Source: GCA-2862585 sp049890295
GTDB lineage: Bacteria > Bacteroidota > Bacteroidia > Flavobacteriales > UBA7312
Direction of reading: 5' to 3'
Assembly: GCA_049890295.1 (NCBI GenBank)
Contig: JBMHBP010000007.1
Location: 1-41,645, forward strand
Length of the DNA: 41,645 nt
The translations under genes were made by a program, and so were the position numbers. This document shows positions 26,275 through 34,735 of this stretch, one piece after another. How positions within the stretch are numbered: the first letter of the stretch is position 1; the number at the start of each line of letters is the position of its first letter. The notes beneath the pieces are model-generated. The model had not been told where the DNA came from. It saw nothing but the letters and a program-made list of their open reading frames with translations, and did no database searches.

Positions 26275-26606
26275 TTGAAGAATTAAGGCAGTTTTGTCTA
26301 AATAAAACATTTGTTACCGAAAGCTTTCCTTTTGATGAAAATACGCTAGTGTTCAAGGTACATGGAAAAATGTTTGCCCTTTTTTCATTAGAAAAGGAGC
26401 CGTTAAGAATAACTCTAAAGTGTAATCCTGAAAAAGCTATTGAGCTAAGGGAAAAATACTGGCAAGTTATAGCAGGCTATCATTCAAATAAAAAACACTG
26501 GAATACGGTTATTGTTGATGATGTGTCTCTAGATTTGATTTACTGCTGGATCAATCATTCCTATGAACTAGTATGGAATAAACTTCCCAAACGATTAAAG
26601 GGCTAA
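26271..26606 (+). CDS. MmcQ/YjbR-family protein
   Basis: A small 111-residue protein matching the YjbR/MmcQ fold (DUF419, double-wing DNA-binding-like). Visible marks are IEELRQFCLNK at the start, DENTLVFKVHGKMFALFSLE, LKCNPEKAIELREKYW and GYHSNKKHWNTV near the middle, then a helix with a basic end (NKLPKRLKG). The function of the family is not settled; a nucleic-acid-binding role is inferred from its structure. It is coupled to the cyclase gene by a 4-base ATGA overlap and overlaps the convergent hflX tail by 4 bases. Confidence 0.87.
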   Translation: MIEELRQFCLNKTFVTESFPFDENTLVFKVHGKMFALFSLEKEPLRITLKCNPEKAIELREKYWQVIAGYHSNKKHWNTVIVDDVSLDLIYCWINHSYELVWNKLPKRLKG

Positions 26607-27793
26607 TACAAGAAACTATTGTATGGAAATCGCTTGGCATGTATTTCTTTTGCCATGTCATAAAGTAAGTTTCTAAAGGCTTCAAAATTATCCTTTTGTA
26701 AGGCCGATATAAATATCGTTTCCCCTGATTTTGCCATCCAGGTTTTTTTCCATTCATCTAATGATATATTAGCCTTTGTTGTAGGTGTCAAATCGTCCTC
26801 ATCTTTTTTCTCATATGTAAACGCATCTACCTTGTTAAACACCATTACGGTTGGTTTATCAGATGCATTTATTTCATCAAGTGTTTTATTTACAATTTCA
26901 ATTTGTTCTTCGAAATTTGGATGAGAAATATCTACAACGTGAAGTAAAATATCGGCCTCCCTTACCTCATCTAAGGTAGACTTAAAACTTTCTACTAATT
27001 GATGAGGTAGTTTTCTGATAAATCCGACAGTGTCAGACAATAAAAAAGGTAAGTTACCAATAACAACTTTTCGAACAGTAGTATCTAAAGTTGCAAACAA
27101 CTTATTTTCGGCAAAAACCTCTGATTTTGAAAGCCTATTCATTATGGTTGACTTGCCCACGTTAGTATATCCAACCAAAGCCACTCTAACTAAAGCTCCT
27201 CTGTTTCCGCGTTGTATAGCCTTTTGTTTATCAATTTTGGTGAGTTTACCTTTTAGGAGTGCAATTTTTTGTTGGATAATACGCCTATCTGTTTCAATTT
27301 GAGTTTCACCAGGTCCACGCATTCCAATCCCTCCCTTTTGCCTTTCGAGGTGAGTCCACATTCGCGTTAAACGAGGTAAGAGGTATTGGTATTGAGCTAA
27401 TTCAACTTGCGTTCTGGAGTGCGCTGTTCTAGCTCTAGAAGCAAAAATATCTAAGATAAGATTACTTCTATCTAAAATTTTACATTCTAATTCTTTTTCT
27501 AAATTTCTCAATTGTGAAGGCCCTAGTTCATCATCAAAAATGACTAGTGAAATTTCATGCTCCTTGATATATAACTTAACCTGATCTAATTTTCCTTTTC
27601 CGATAAAAGTTTTAGGGTTGGCAAATGGAAGTTTTTGAGTAAAATGTTTGACGGCGATGGCTCCCGCCGTATGAGCCAAAAAATCTAGTTCTTCTAAATA
27701 TTCTTTAGCCTGGTCCTCATTTTGATTTTCGGTAATAATACCTACCAAAACAGCTCTTTCCTCAATAAATTCGTGAGAGAGTTTTTTACTCAT
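26603..27793 (-). CDS. hflX: Ribosome-associated GTPase HflX
   Basis: A 396-residue OBG-HflX-like GTPase that rescues or splits stalled ribosomes. The N-terminal HflX domain ends with the conserved GGIGMRGPGETQIETDRR (about 154-171). The G domain shows G1 GYTNVGKST (208-216), a threonine-containing switch (FATLDTTVRK), G3 DTVGF, and G4 NKVD. Length and order match full-length HflX. It starts directly after the stop of the upstream membrane-protein gene (no gap), so the two share an mRNA, and it converges with the MmcQ/YjbR gene with overlapping ends. Confidence 0.96.
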   Translation of the reverse strand: MSKKLSHEFIEERAVLVGIITENQNEDQAKEYLEELDFLAHTAGAIAVKHFTQKLPFANPKTFIGKGKLDQVKLYIKEHEISLVIFDDELGPSQLRNLEKELECKILDRSNLILDIFASRARTAHSRTQVELAQYQYLLPRLTRMWTHLERQKGGIGMRGPGETQIETDRRIIQQKIALLKGKLTKIDKQKAIQRGNRGALVRVALVGYTNVGKSTIMNRLSKSEVFAENKLFATLDTTVRKVVIGNLPFLLSDTVGFIRKLPHQLVESFKSTLDEVREADILLHVVDISHPNFEEQIEIVNKTLDEINASDKPTVMVFNKVDAFTYEKKDEDDLTPTTKANISLDEWKKTWMAKSGETIFISALQKDNFEAFRNLLYDMAKEIHAKRFPYNSFLY

Positions 27794-28210
27794 TTACAGC
27801 CAACTTGGAGGTAAGCACAGAAGAATACTTACTAAAGCAATAGTAAATAAAATGAAAACCGTTCTATGGTTTTTAGTATCATCTGACTTTTTAGACTTTG
27901 AACGACTTATTGTAAGAAGTACCATGGCAACTGTCATTAATATTGGATGCTCCAAAGCGTACAAGCGACTTAAAGAATTATCCATAGCTTCTCCAATACT
28001 TAACACGTTTGGACTGACAAAATATAAAACCGCTCCTACTGTCCATTGAATATGAATGGTAATCATGGAAAATAAAACCAGTTTATTAGACAAACTATCA
28101 AAGGGGGATTTTGTTATCCACCCAATAAGCGATTTCACTAAAACCACAGCCATTAATAAAAATAAAACATAAGGTAGGTTTGAATGTAAATGTAAAAGTC
28201 CGATGTACAT
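27794..28210 (-). CDS. Small four-helix membrane protein of unknown function
   Basis: A 138-residue protein with four hydrophobic helices, at about residues 10-32, 43-66, 88-103 and 118-136. Histidines lie in or near the helices: LLHLHS at the start, TIHIQW in helix 2, ALEHP before helix 3. Relatives in Flavobacteria are sometimes labelled 'cytochrome b' because of these histidines, but a heme site is unproven. A short charged loop, SRSKSKKSDDTKNHR, separates helices 3 and 4. It is the first gene of a two-gene unit with hflX, whose ATG follows its stop codon immediately. A -7 element sits 17 bases upstream. Confidence 0.75.
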   Translation of the reverse strand: MYIGLLHLHSNLPYVLFLLMAVVLVKSLIGWITKSPFDSLSNKLVLFSMITIHIQWTVGAVLYFVSPNVLSIGEAMDNSLSRLYALEHPILMTVAMVLLTISRSKSKKSDDTKNHRTVFILFTIALVSILLCLPPSWL

Positions 28211-28227
28211 GTTAAATTTATTTTTGA

Positions 28228-28235
28228 CAAAGGTA
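28228..28235 (-). promoter_or_regulatory. Candidate -7 element (TACCTTTG) for the membrane protein/hflX unit
   Basis: Perfect TAnnTTTG on the minus strand, 17 bases before the ATG at 28210. No clear -33 box. Confidence 0.4.
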
Positions 28236-28290
28236 AGGAAATTAATCCGTCAGTATTTTGTAATTTACCTCCCTAATTTAAATAAAAGAA

Positions 28291-31200
28291 ATGAGAGCCC
28301 TTTTTATTATTTTTACGCTAATTGTCATCAATTTATCTTCCATAGCTCAACAAACATTTCCAATCAATGGTGTGGTAAATAGTTTTGAAGAAATTCATGC
28401 TTTTACAAATGTTACATTGGTAGTGTCGCCAAATAAAACGATTGATAATGCTACACTTTTAATTAAAGCGGGTGAAATTTTACGTGCGGATAGTGATACT
28501 AGTTATCCTGAAGGAGCGATTGTTCATGATTTAAAAGGTCATTATATCTACCCTTCGTTTATTGACCTGCAGTCAACGTATGGTATAAAGAAAGCCGATT
28601 ACAAAAAATGGAATTTTAGACCTCAATATAGAAGCACTAATAAAAATGGAGCAGGTTGGAACGAAGCCATACATCCTGAAGTTGATGGCGTAAGTTTATT
28701 TGCTAATAATGATAAAGATGCTGAAAGCTACAGGTCAAGTGGCTTTGGAACAGTACTGACTCACCAACACAACGGTATCGCCAGAGGAAGTGGCCTTGTT
28801 GTAAGCTTGGCTAACGAAAGTGAGAATCTTACTATTTTAAAAGGCAAGGCTAGTGCTCATTATTCTCTAGACAAAGGCAATTCTCAACAAAAGTACCCCA
28901 GCTCATTAATGGGTACACTAGCTCTTTTAAACCAAACCTACCTCGATGCTGAATGGTATGACCAAGAAAATGCCTCGGAATATAATAGATCACTTGAAGC
29001 GTGGAACAAACTACAAGATCTTCCCCAATTTTTTGAGGTGAAAGACAAACTAGATATTTTGAGAATTCACAAAATTGCTGATGAGTTTGAAATAGACTAC
29101 ATAATTATTGGTAATGGTGATGAATACCAACGAATAGATGAACTAGAATCAACTAATTTTTCAATGGTAATACCACTCAATTTTCCAAAACCATACGACG
29201 TAAGTAATCCCAATGCTGCTCAAATGATTTCACTCAAAAGAATGAAACATTGGGAGCTAGCCCCAACTAATCCTGCTCAACTATTTGAAAATGGTATTTA
29301 TACCGCCTTTACCTCAGATAAGTTAGAAAAACGTAGTGATTTCATAAGCCAGGTGAAAGAAGCCATTAAGTATGGTTTATCAGAAAGTGATGCACTTTCT
29401 GCACTAACTACTAACCCAGCTGAACTTATTGAAATGAGTGCCAAGTTGGGCACACTAGAAAAAGGTAAGCTAGCTAATTTTTTAGTTTGCTCTGGACCTC
29501 TTTTTGAAGATGGTAAAATTTTAAGTAATTGGATTCAAGGAAAAGAGTATAATGTTGAAAAACAAACTCAAGCTGATTTAGTGGGTAAATACTTAACTTC
29601 TTTCAACGATACACTAAAAATTGAAAAGTCTGCTGAAAGACTAAAGGGTAACCTTATTGCTGATACATTAAGTTATAAGTGTAAGCTGTTTCAAGAAGGT
29701 AGAAATTTAAATATTCAATATGAAACCGACAATGGTGTATTCAGAATAATTGCCTTATTACAGGATAATAAACTTGTTGGAAGTTTAACCTCAGCCGAAG
29801 GTGTTGTTTCTAACTGGCAAGCTACTCTTATAGAAAAAACCAATGAGGATAAGGCAAAAGATGAAATTGTTAACGTTCCAGAAATAGGCCATATATGGTT
29901 TCCAAATATGGCTTATGGCTGGACTGAAAAACCATCGCAAGACAATATTATCTTTAGAAATGCTACCGTTTGGACTAATGAAGAAGTAGGGATTGTACCA
30001 CAATGCGATGTAGCTATCTCAAATGGGGAAATAATAAAAGTAGGGATTGACTTACTCCCTTCTGAGGTATTTAGAAATCAAGCGTTTAAAGAAATTGACG
30101 CCAATGGTAAGCACTTAACCTCAGGAATAATTGATGAACACTCTCACATAGCCATTAGTAGAGGAGTAAATGAGGGCAGTCAAGTTAGTAGTGCCGAAGT
30201 AAGTATAGCTAACGTCATCAACTCTGACGATATAAACATATACCGTCAGCTTTCTGGAGGTGTAACTACTGCACAATTACTGCATGGTTCTGCTAATCCT
30301 ATTGGTGGACAGTCAGGAATAATAAAATTTAGATGGGGAAGTTCGCCAGAGCAAATGAAGTTTGAAGGTGCCGATGGTTTTATAAAATTTGCTCTTGGTG
30401 AAAATGTCAAACAGTCTAACTGGGGTGACTATGAACGGATCCGTTTTCCCCAAACCAGAATGGGGGTAGAACAAGTCTTTTACGATCACTTCTTAAGAGC
30501 AAAAGCCTACCAAGAAAAATGGGCTAATTACAATAGCCTATCGCTTTCTGAAAAGCGTCAAACAAGTGCTCCAAGGGAAGATTTGGAAATGAATATACTT
30601 TCTGAAATTTTAAATAAAGAACGCTTCATTACTTGTCATTCCTATGTACAGTCTGAAATAAATATGCTCATGCACGTGGCAGATTCTATGGACTTTACAC
30701 TGAATACATTTACCCATATTCTAGAAGGTTATAAACTAGCTGATAAAATGAAAAAACATGGTGCTGGTGCATCTACGTTTTCAGACTGGTGGGCTTACAA
30801 ATTTGAAGTTAATGACGCTATTCCTTACAATGCCTCCATACTCGATGACATGGGTGTGCTAACAGCTATTAATTCTGATGATGCAGAGATGGCAAGGCGA
30901 CTCAACCAAGAAGCTGCAAAAGCTGTTAAATATGGTGGTGTGAGCCAAGAAAATGCCTGGAAAATGGTCACTCTAAATCCTGCCAAATTATTACATCTTG
31001 ATCATAGAGTTGGAAGTATCAAAAGTGGAAAAGACGCTGATATTGTGCTATGGACAGACAATCCATTATCTGTTTATGCTAAAGTACAACAAACTTACGT
31101 TGATGGACGTTGCTATTTTGACACTGAAATTGATAAAATCAAAAGACAAACAATTAAGAAAGAACGCAACCGATTAATACAAAAGATGTTGAGTGAAAAA

Positions 31201-31302
31201 GCCAGTGGAAAGCCAACTCAGAAAGTAACTAAAGAACAGCATATTTATTACCACTGCGACACTTTAGGCGAAGGTCATTATCACGAAAATCATACACATT
31301 AA
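28291..31302 (+). CDS. Secreted tandem amidohydrolase-fold protein (one intact, one degenerate catalytic half)
   Basis: A 1003-residue exported protein; signal peptide to about residue 20 (LSSIAQ). It reads as two amidohydrolase-fold halves. The C-terminal half (about 555-965) has metal-ligand candidates: HSH (His617, His619), His783 in CHSYVQSE, His809 in FTHILEG and Asp863/864 in INSDDAEM, ending in the typical GSIKSGKDADIVLWTDNPL. The N-terminal half keeps the family's ending (ALTTNPAELIEMSAKLGTLEKGKLANFLV) but has FIDLQSTYG where the HxH motif should be, so it is probably not catalytic. The tail is His-rich: seven His in the last 20 residues. Substrate unknown; amide or imide bonds of peptides or cyclic compounds are typical. 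A second amidohydrolase gene follows after 11 bases. Confidence 0.88.
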   Translation: MRALFIIFTLIVINLSSIAQQTFPINGVVNSFEEIHAFTNVTLVVSPNKTIDNATLLIKAGEILRADSDTSYPEGAIVHDLKGHYIYPSFIDLQSTYGIKKADYKKWNFRPQYRSTNKNGAGWNEAIHPEVDGVSLFANNDKDAESYRSSGFGTVLTHQHNGIARGSGLVVSLANESENLTILKGKASAHYSLDKGNSQQKYPSSLMGTLALLNQTYLDAEWYDQENASEYNRSLEAWNKLQDLPQFFEVKDKLDILRIHKIADEFEIDYIIIGNGDEYQRIDELESTNFSMVIPLNFPKPYDVSNPNAAQMISLKRMKHWELAPTNPAQLFENGIYTAFTSDKLEKRSDFISQVKEAIKYGLSESDALSALTTNPAELIEMSAKLGTLEKGKLANFLVCSGPLFEDGKILSNWIQGKEYNVEKQTQADLVGKYLTSFNDTLKIEKSAERLKGNLIADTLSYKCKLFQEGRNLNIQYETDNGVFRIIALLQDNKLVGSLTSAEGVVSNWQATLIEKTNEDKAKDEIVNVPEIGHIWFPNMAYGWTEKPSQDNIIFRNATVWTNEEVGIVPQCDVAISNGEIIKVGIDLLPSEVFRNQAFKEIDANGKHLTSGIIDEHSHIAISRGVNEGSQVSSAEVSIANVINSDDINIYRQLSGGVTTAQLLHGSANPIGGQSGIIKFRWGSSPEQMKFEGADGFIKFALGENVKQSNWGDYERIRFPQTRMGVEQVFYDHFLRAKAYQEKWANYNSLSLSEKRQTSAPREDLEMNILSEILNKERFITCHSYVQSEINMLMHVADSMDFTLNTFTHILEGYKLADKMKKHGAGASTFSDWWAYKFEVNDAIPYNASILDDMGVLTAINSDDAEMARRLNQEAAKAVKYGGVSQENAWKMVTLNPAKLLHLDHRVGSIKSGKDADIVLWTDNPLSVYAKVQQTYVDGRCYFDTEIDKIKRQTIKKERNRLIQKMLSEKASGKPTQKVTKEQHIYYHCDTLGEGHYHENHTH

Positions 31303-31313
31303 AATATAAACTT

Positions 31314-32588
31314 ATGAAAACGCTATTTACACTCCTTACCTTACTGCCAATACTAAGTTTTTCACAGCATATTTTATTTCTTGGCGGAACAGTACATGTT
31401 GGAAATGGAGAAAGCATCGACGTTTCTGCTGTGGCTATAAATAATGGTAAAATTGAACTAGTCGCTGATGCCAAAGCTATTCGAATTAATCCACAAGCCT
31501 ATGATACCATTATTCACATCTATGACCACCATGTATACCCAGGATTTATATCGACAAATACTACCTTAGGAATCACCGAAATTAGTGCTGTTAGAGCAAC
31601 TAATGACTACAGAGAAACTGGCGTTTTCAAGCCCCATGTAAGGTCGCTAATTGCTTATAATGCTGAAAGTGTGATTACGCCAACTATTCGCAGCAATGGG
31701 GTGTTACTGGCACAGGTAGCCCCAAAAGGAGGTCGTATTTCGGGAACTTCATCAGTTATGAAATTAGATGGGTGGAATTGGGAAGATGCGGCTCAAAAGG
31801 TTGACGATGGTATCCATTTAAACTGGCCAAAGTACTTTGTAACTACTGGCTGGTGGGCTAACCCAGGAGATATTAAAAAAACTGATGAATACCACAAACA
31901 ATGTGGTGAAATCAAAGAGTATTTTAAGCGAAGTAAGAGTTATTACGAGAGTAATAATCCAATAAATGATATTCAGATGAGGGCTATGAAAGAATTATTC
32001 AATGGCAAAAAACGATTATATATTCATGCCAATACTCAAAGGGAAATGAAAGACGCAATTTTGATGGCAAAAGAAATGAATATTGAACATTTTGCCCTAG
32101 TTGGCGGTCAACAAGCACATAAAATTACCTCTTTTTTAAAGGAACATGATGTCCCTGTTTTGTTAGATAGAATTCATCGACTACCCTCAACAGAAGATAG
32201 CGATGTCGATATGCCCTATAAACAAGCTAAAGTACTATTTGATGCAGGTATTGTATTTGGTTTTTGTTATCAAGGCGATATGGAAGCTATGGGGCAACGA
32301 AATTTACCTTTTTCAGCAGGAACTGCAGTGGCTCACGGACTACCCTATGAACAAGCCGTGGCAGCACTCACTCACAATACAGCAAAAATTCTTGGAATTG
32401 ATGACAAGGTTGGGACACTTCTGGCTGGTAAAGAAGCTACATTTTTCATATCAAAGGGTGACGCTTTAGATATGATGGGAAATGATGTCAAGCACGCCTA
32501 TATTCAAGGTAAAGCAATCAATTTAGATAATAAACACAAAGCCTTAAACAGAAAGTATAGAAAAAAACATAACTTATCTATTGACTAG
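31314..32588 (+). CDS. Secreted amidohydrolase-fold protein lacking the usual metal ligands
   Basis: A 424-residue exported protein; signal peptide MKTLFTLLTLLPILSFSQ. The overall amidohydrolase shape is clear: an N-terminal composite beta domain (FLGGTVHVGNGESIDVSAVAI) and the C-terminal LTHNTAKILGIDDKVGTLLAGKEATFFI. Yet the HxH segment is replaced by PGFISTNTTLG, and I find no HxE or SD/TD motif in their normal places (VLLDRIHRLPS and FGFCYQGDMEAM occupy them). It resembles the N-terminal half of the preceding protein in this respect. It may be a non-catalytic partner forming a complex with the larger protein. The genes are 11 bases apart on the same strand. Confidence 0.85.
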   Translation: MKTLFTLLTLLPILSFSQHILFLGGTVHVGNGESIDVSAVAINNGKIELVADAKAIRINPQAYDTIIHIYDHHVYPGFISTNTTLGITEISAVRATNDYRETGVFKPHVRSLIAYNAESVITPTIRSNGVLLAQVAPKGGRISGTSSVMKLDGWNWEDAAQKVDDGIHLNWPKYFVTTGWWANPGDIKKTDEYHKQCGEIKEYFKRSKSYYESNNPINDIQMRAMKELFNGKKRLYIHANTQREMKDAILMAKEMNIEHFALVGGQQAHKITSFLKEHDVPVLLDRIHRLPSTEDSDVDMPYKQAKVLFDAGIVFGFCYQGDMEAMGQRNLPFSAGTAVAHGLPYEQAVAALTHNTAKILGIDDKVGTLLAGKEATFFISKGDALDMMGNDVKHAYIQGKAINLDNKHKALNRKYRKKHNLSID

Positions 32589-32640
32589 CCTAGAAAATTA
32601 ACAGCATTACCACTAATAACAACGATAACAGTGGGCTATT

Positions 32641-33966
32641 TTATTTCTTTCTAGCATACTTTAAGTCTCTAGCCAATATTTTGTAGTTCCATTTTTCCTC
32701 ACCATTTGAATCAAAAATGGTAAAAACTAATTGTCTGTTAGTACGCTCTCCGCTAATAGTAATGATGCCAAAATTACGCTCATAAAAAGTCTTTTCTTCA
32801 AGAATAAATTCATTTTTTTCATCCTTGGGACGATGTGTGCCAGACGTTAATGGCGAGCATGTAAAGTCTAATAAAGGATATGCACTCTCTCTAGGCATTA
32901 GCGATATTTCCGTATGATGCCTATCACCACTTAAAAAGATAACTCCTTCGATTCTTTCTTTTTCGATTCTTTTTAGCAAGTATTCTCTTTCTACTGGGTA
33001 AGCTGCATAATTTTCATACACATCAGCATTACTAACTGTTTGACCACCAATACAGACAAATTTAAATGGAGCTCTGCTAAATCGCAAAGCATCAATTAAC
33101 CAATCTATTTGATCTTTACCCAAATAATCTTTATCATCAGATCTTAATTTGTTGGGAGCACGATGATAGCGATTATCCATCATAAAGAAAGCGACATCTT
33201 GCCACATAAACTGTCCCGTAACACCTCCCTTGCCAGTGACGTCAGTATTAGGGTTGCCCCAATAATCATTAAAAGCACGTTCTGTGAGATGCTTATTGAC
33301 ATAGGATCTATCAGCGTCATTAGGGCCAAAGTCGTGATCATCCCAAATAGCATAGTGATGAACACTGGCAAGCAGAGGTTGTAACTCTTCAACGCTTCTG
33401 GTATGTCTGTAGCGATGGCGTATGCCTGTATTAGTCAAGAAATCTGGATCCCTTAAATACATATTATCACCTAGCCACATCATAAAATCTGGATCTTTTT
33501 CGACTATAGAATTAAAAATATTATACTCTCCACCATACGGTTTGCCTGGTCTATCATCTTTTGTTTCATTAGCATAAAAACATGAACCTAAAGCAAATGA
33601 AAATTCTGGCGGATCAGTTCGCCATTGCCACAATGTCTGTGTCTGAAAATTAAGTGGATAATCAAACTCCACTGACTTATTATTTATATAAAGTTTGTAA
33701 TTGTAGTTTTGACCATATTCTAAATTAGTAGGGTATAACTTTGCTATAAAATCTCCAGATTTGTTGGTCCTTACTTCGTCCGTAAATTGCTCATTCTGAC
33801 CCTCTAAATTATAGCCTATTTTTACCATGGCGTCTTCCTTAGTTTGGACCCACACTAAAACTTCTCGAAAGGCTGAATAACCTAACATTGGCCCAGATTG
33901 TAAAAGCTCTTGTTGAGCAAAAAGTGACTGAGTAAAAATCAAAAAAAATAGAATAAACTGCTTCAT
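32641..33966 (-). CDS. PhoD-like (alkaline phosphatase D family) secreted phosphoesterase
   Basis: A 441-residue exported metallophosphoesterase; signal peptide to about residue 18 (SLFAQ). A fibronectin-like beta domain (about 20-110) precedes the catalytic domain. Metal and active-site motifs are FALGSCF (124-130), MMWLGDNMYLRDPD (162-175), IWDDHDFGPND (207-217) and FLSGDRHHTEISLM late in the protein, the usual PhoD pattern. PhoD enzymes cleave phosphomonoesters or phosphodiesters outside the cell and bind calcium and iron. A phosphate-scavenging role is likely but no Pho-box was identified. It converges with the amidohydrolase pair and follows the SRAP gene on the same strand with its own -7 element. 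Confidence 0.9.
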   Translation of the reverse strand: MKQFILFFLIFTQSLFAQQELLQSGPMLGYSAFREVLVWVQTKEDAMVKIGYNLEGQNEQFTDEVRTNKSGDFIAKLYPTNLEYGQNYNYKLYINNKSVEFDYPLNFQTQTLWQWRTDPPEFSFALGSCFYANETKDDRPGKPYGGEYNIFNSIVEKDPDFMMWLGDNMYLRDPDFLTNTGIRHRYRHTRSVEELQPLLASVHHYAIWDDHDFGPNDADRSYVNKHLTERAFNDYWGNPNTDVTGKGGVTGQFMWQDVAFFMMDNRYHRAPNKLRSDDKDYLGKDQIDWLIDALRFSRAPFKFVCIGGQTVSNADVYENYAAYPVEREYLLKRIEKERIEGVIFLSGDRHHTEISLMPRESAYPLLDFTCSPLTSGTHRPKDEKNEFILEEKTFYERNFGIITISGERTNRQLVFTIFDSNGEEKWNYKILARDLKYARKK

Positions 33967-33980
33967 AAAATTGTTTTGTA

Positions 33981-33988
33981 CAAATGTA
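33981..33988 (-). promoter_or_regulatory. Candidate -7 element (TACATTTG) for the PhoD-like gene
   Basis: Perfect TAnnTTTG on the minus strand, 14 bases before ATG 33966. A TTTG occurs 13 bases further upstream, too close for the usual -33 spacing. Confidence 0.4.
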
Positions 33989-34028
33989 AAAATATTAAAA
34001 TCAAAGGATATTACTAATTACAATGAAC

Positions 34029-34667
34029 TTATATGCTTTTGCGGAAATCTCTTGCCAGTTCCACAGATTCGAACTGTGTTTGCATAGATTCATCAATTAA
34101 GTTATCATTTGAATTTGTGTCAAACCAACGATTATAATGATGTAAGATGAATGGCTGACGTTTTTTGACATTATGTATTTCTGACATAAAAGCATTAGCT
34201 TCATGAGTGATTATGCTGACCGTATTGATTAACTCCCCTGTCTCAGTATGTACCCATTCGTTAAAAATACCAGCAAGTGCAAATACACTTTGGTTTTTTA
34301 AGAAAATTCTATGTGGGATTTTCGATTTTAGTTCCGTTTTCCATTCATAAAAGCTGTCAACTATTACGATACATCTATTGGACTTATAGGCATCTCTAAA
34401 GGATGGCTTTTGTTGCACTGTTTCAAAACGAGCATTAAAAGTCATTTTAGAAATATCGTCTGCTTGTGACTTGCTTTTAACCCAATGAGGTATCAAACCC
34501 CATTGAAATAATTGAATTTTTTCTGGGTTTTTATTAGTAATTACAGCAACTTTTGGCTTAGCAAATGCTGTAATAAACGATTTTGCCTCAAACTTTTCAT
34601 CAACACGAGCATTATAATATTGTTCTAACTTTGTCTTTGATTTATTAATTGAAATATTATAGCACAT
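34029..34667 (-). CDS. SRAP-domain protein (HMCES/YedK family, abasic-site DNA-protein crosslinking)
   Basis: A 212-residue protein starting MCYN, so Cys2 becomes the N-terminal residue after Met removal. In HMCES/YedK this cysteine forms a thiazolidine with abasic sites in single-stranded DNA. Other family marks are FNARFETVQQKPSFRDAYKSNR, the catalytic-pocket IVDSFYEWKTE (conserved Glu), TVSIITHEANAFMSEIHN (conserved His) and KRQPFIL. The order and length fit. It protects replication forks from abasic-site breakage; SOS control is common but I see no recognisable LexA box. It is divergent from the EF-hand-like gene, with a -7 element for each direction in the short gap. Confidence 0.94.
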   Translation of the reverse strand: MCYNISINKSKTKLEQYYNARVDEKFEAKSFITAFAKPKVAVITNKNPEKIQLFQWGLIPHWVKSKSQADDISKMTFNARFETVQQKPSFRDAYKSNRCIVIVDSFYEWKTELKSKIPHRIFLKNQSVFALAGIFNEWVHTETGELINTVSIITHEANAFMSEIHNVKKRQPFILHHYNRWFDTNSNDNLIDESMQTQFESVELARDFRKSI

Positions 34668-34688
34668 TAATCATTGTTAAGGTTACCA

Positions 34689-34696
34689 CAAAATTA
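34689..34696 (-). promoter_or_regulatory. Candidate -7 element (TAATTTTG) for the SRAP gene
   Basis: Perfect TAnnTTTG on the minus strand, 21 bases before ATG 34667. Confidence 0.4.
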
Positions 34697-34712
34697 CATA
34701 AAGATTAATTGT

Positions 34713-34720
34713 TATATTTG
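34713..34720 (+). promoter_or_regulatory. Candidate -7 element (TATATTTG) for the EF-hand-like secreted gene
   Basis: Perfect TAnnTTTG, 15 bases upstream of ATG 34736. It lies downstream of the alternative ATG 34709, which argues for 34736 as the real start. Confidence 0.45.
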
Positions 34721-34735
34721 AACAAAATTAAACTT

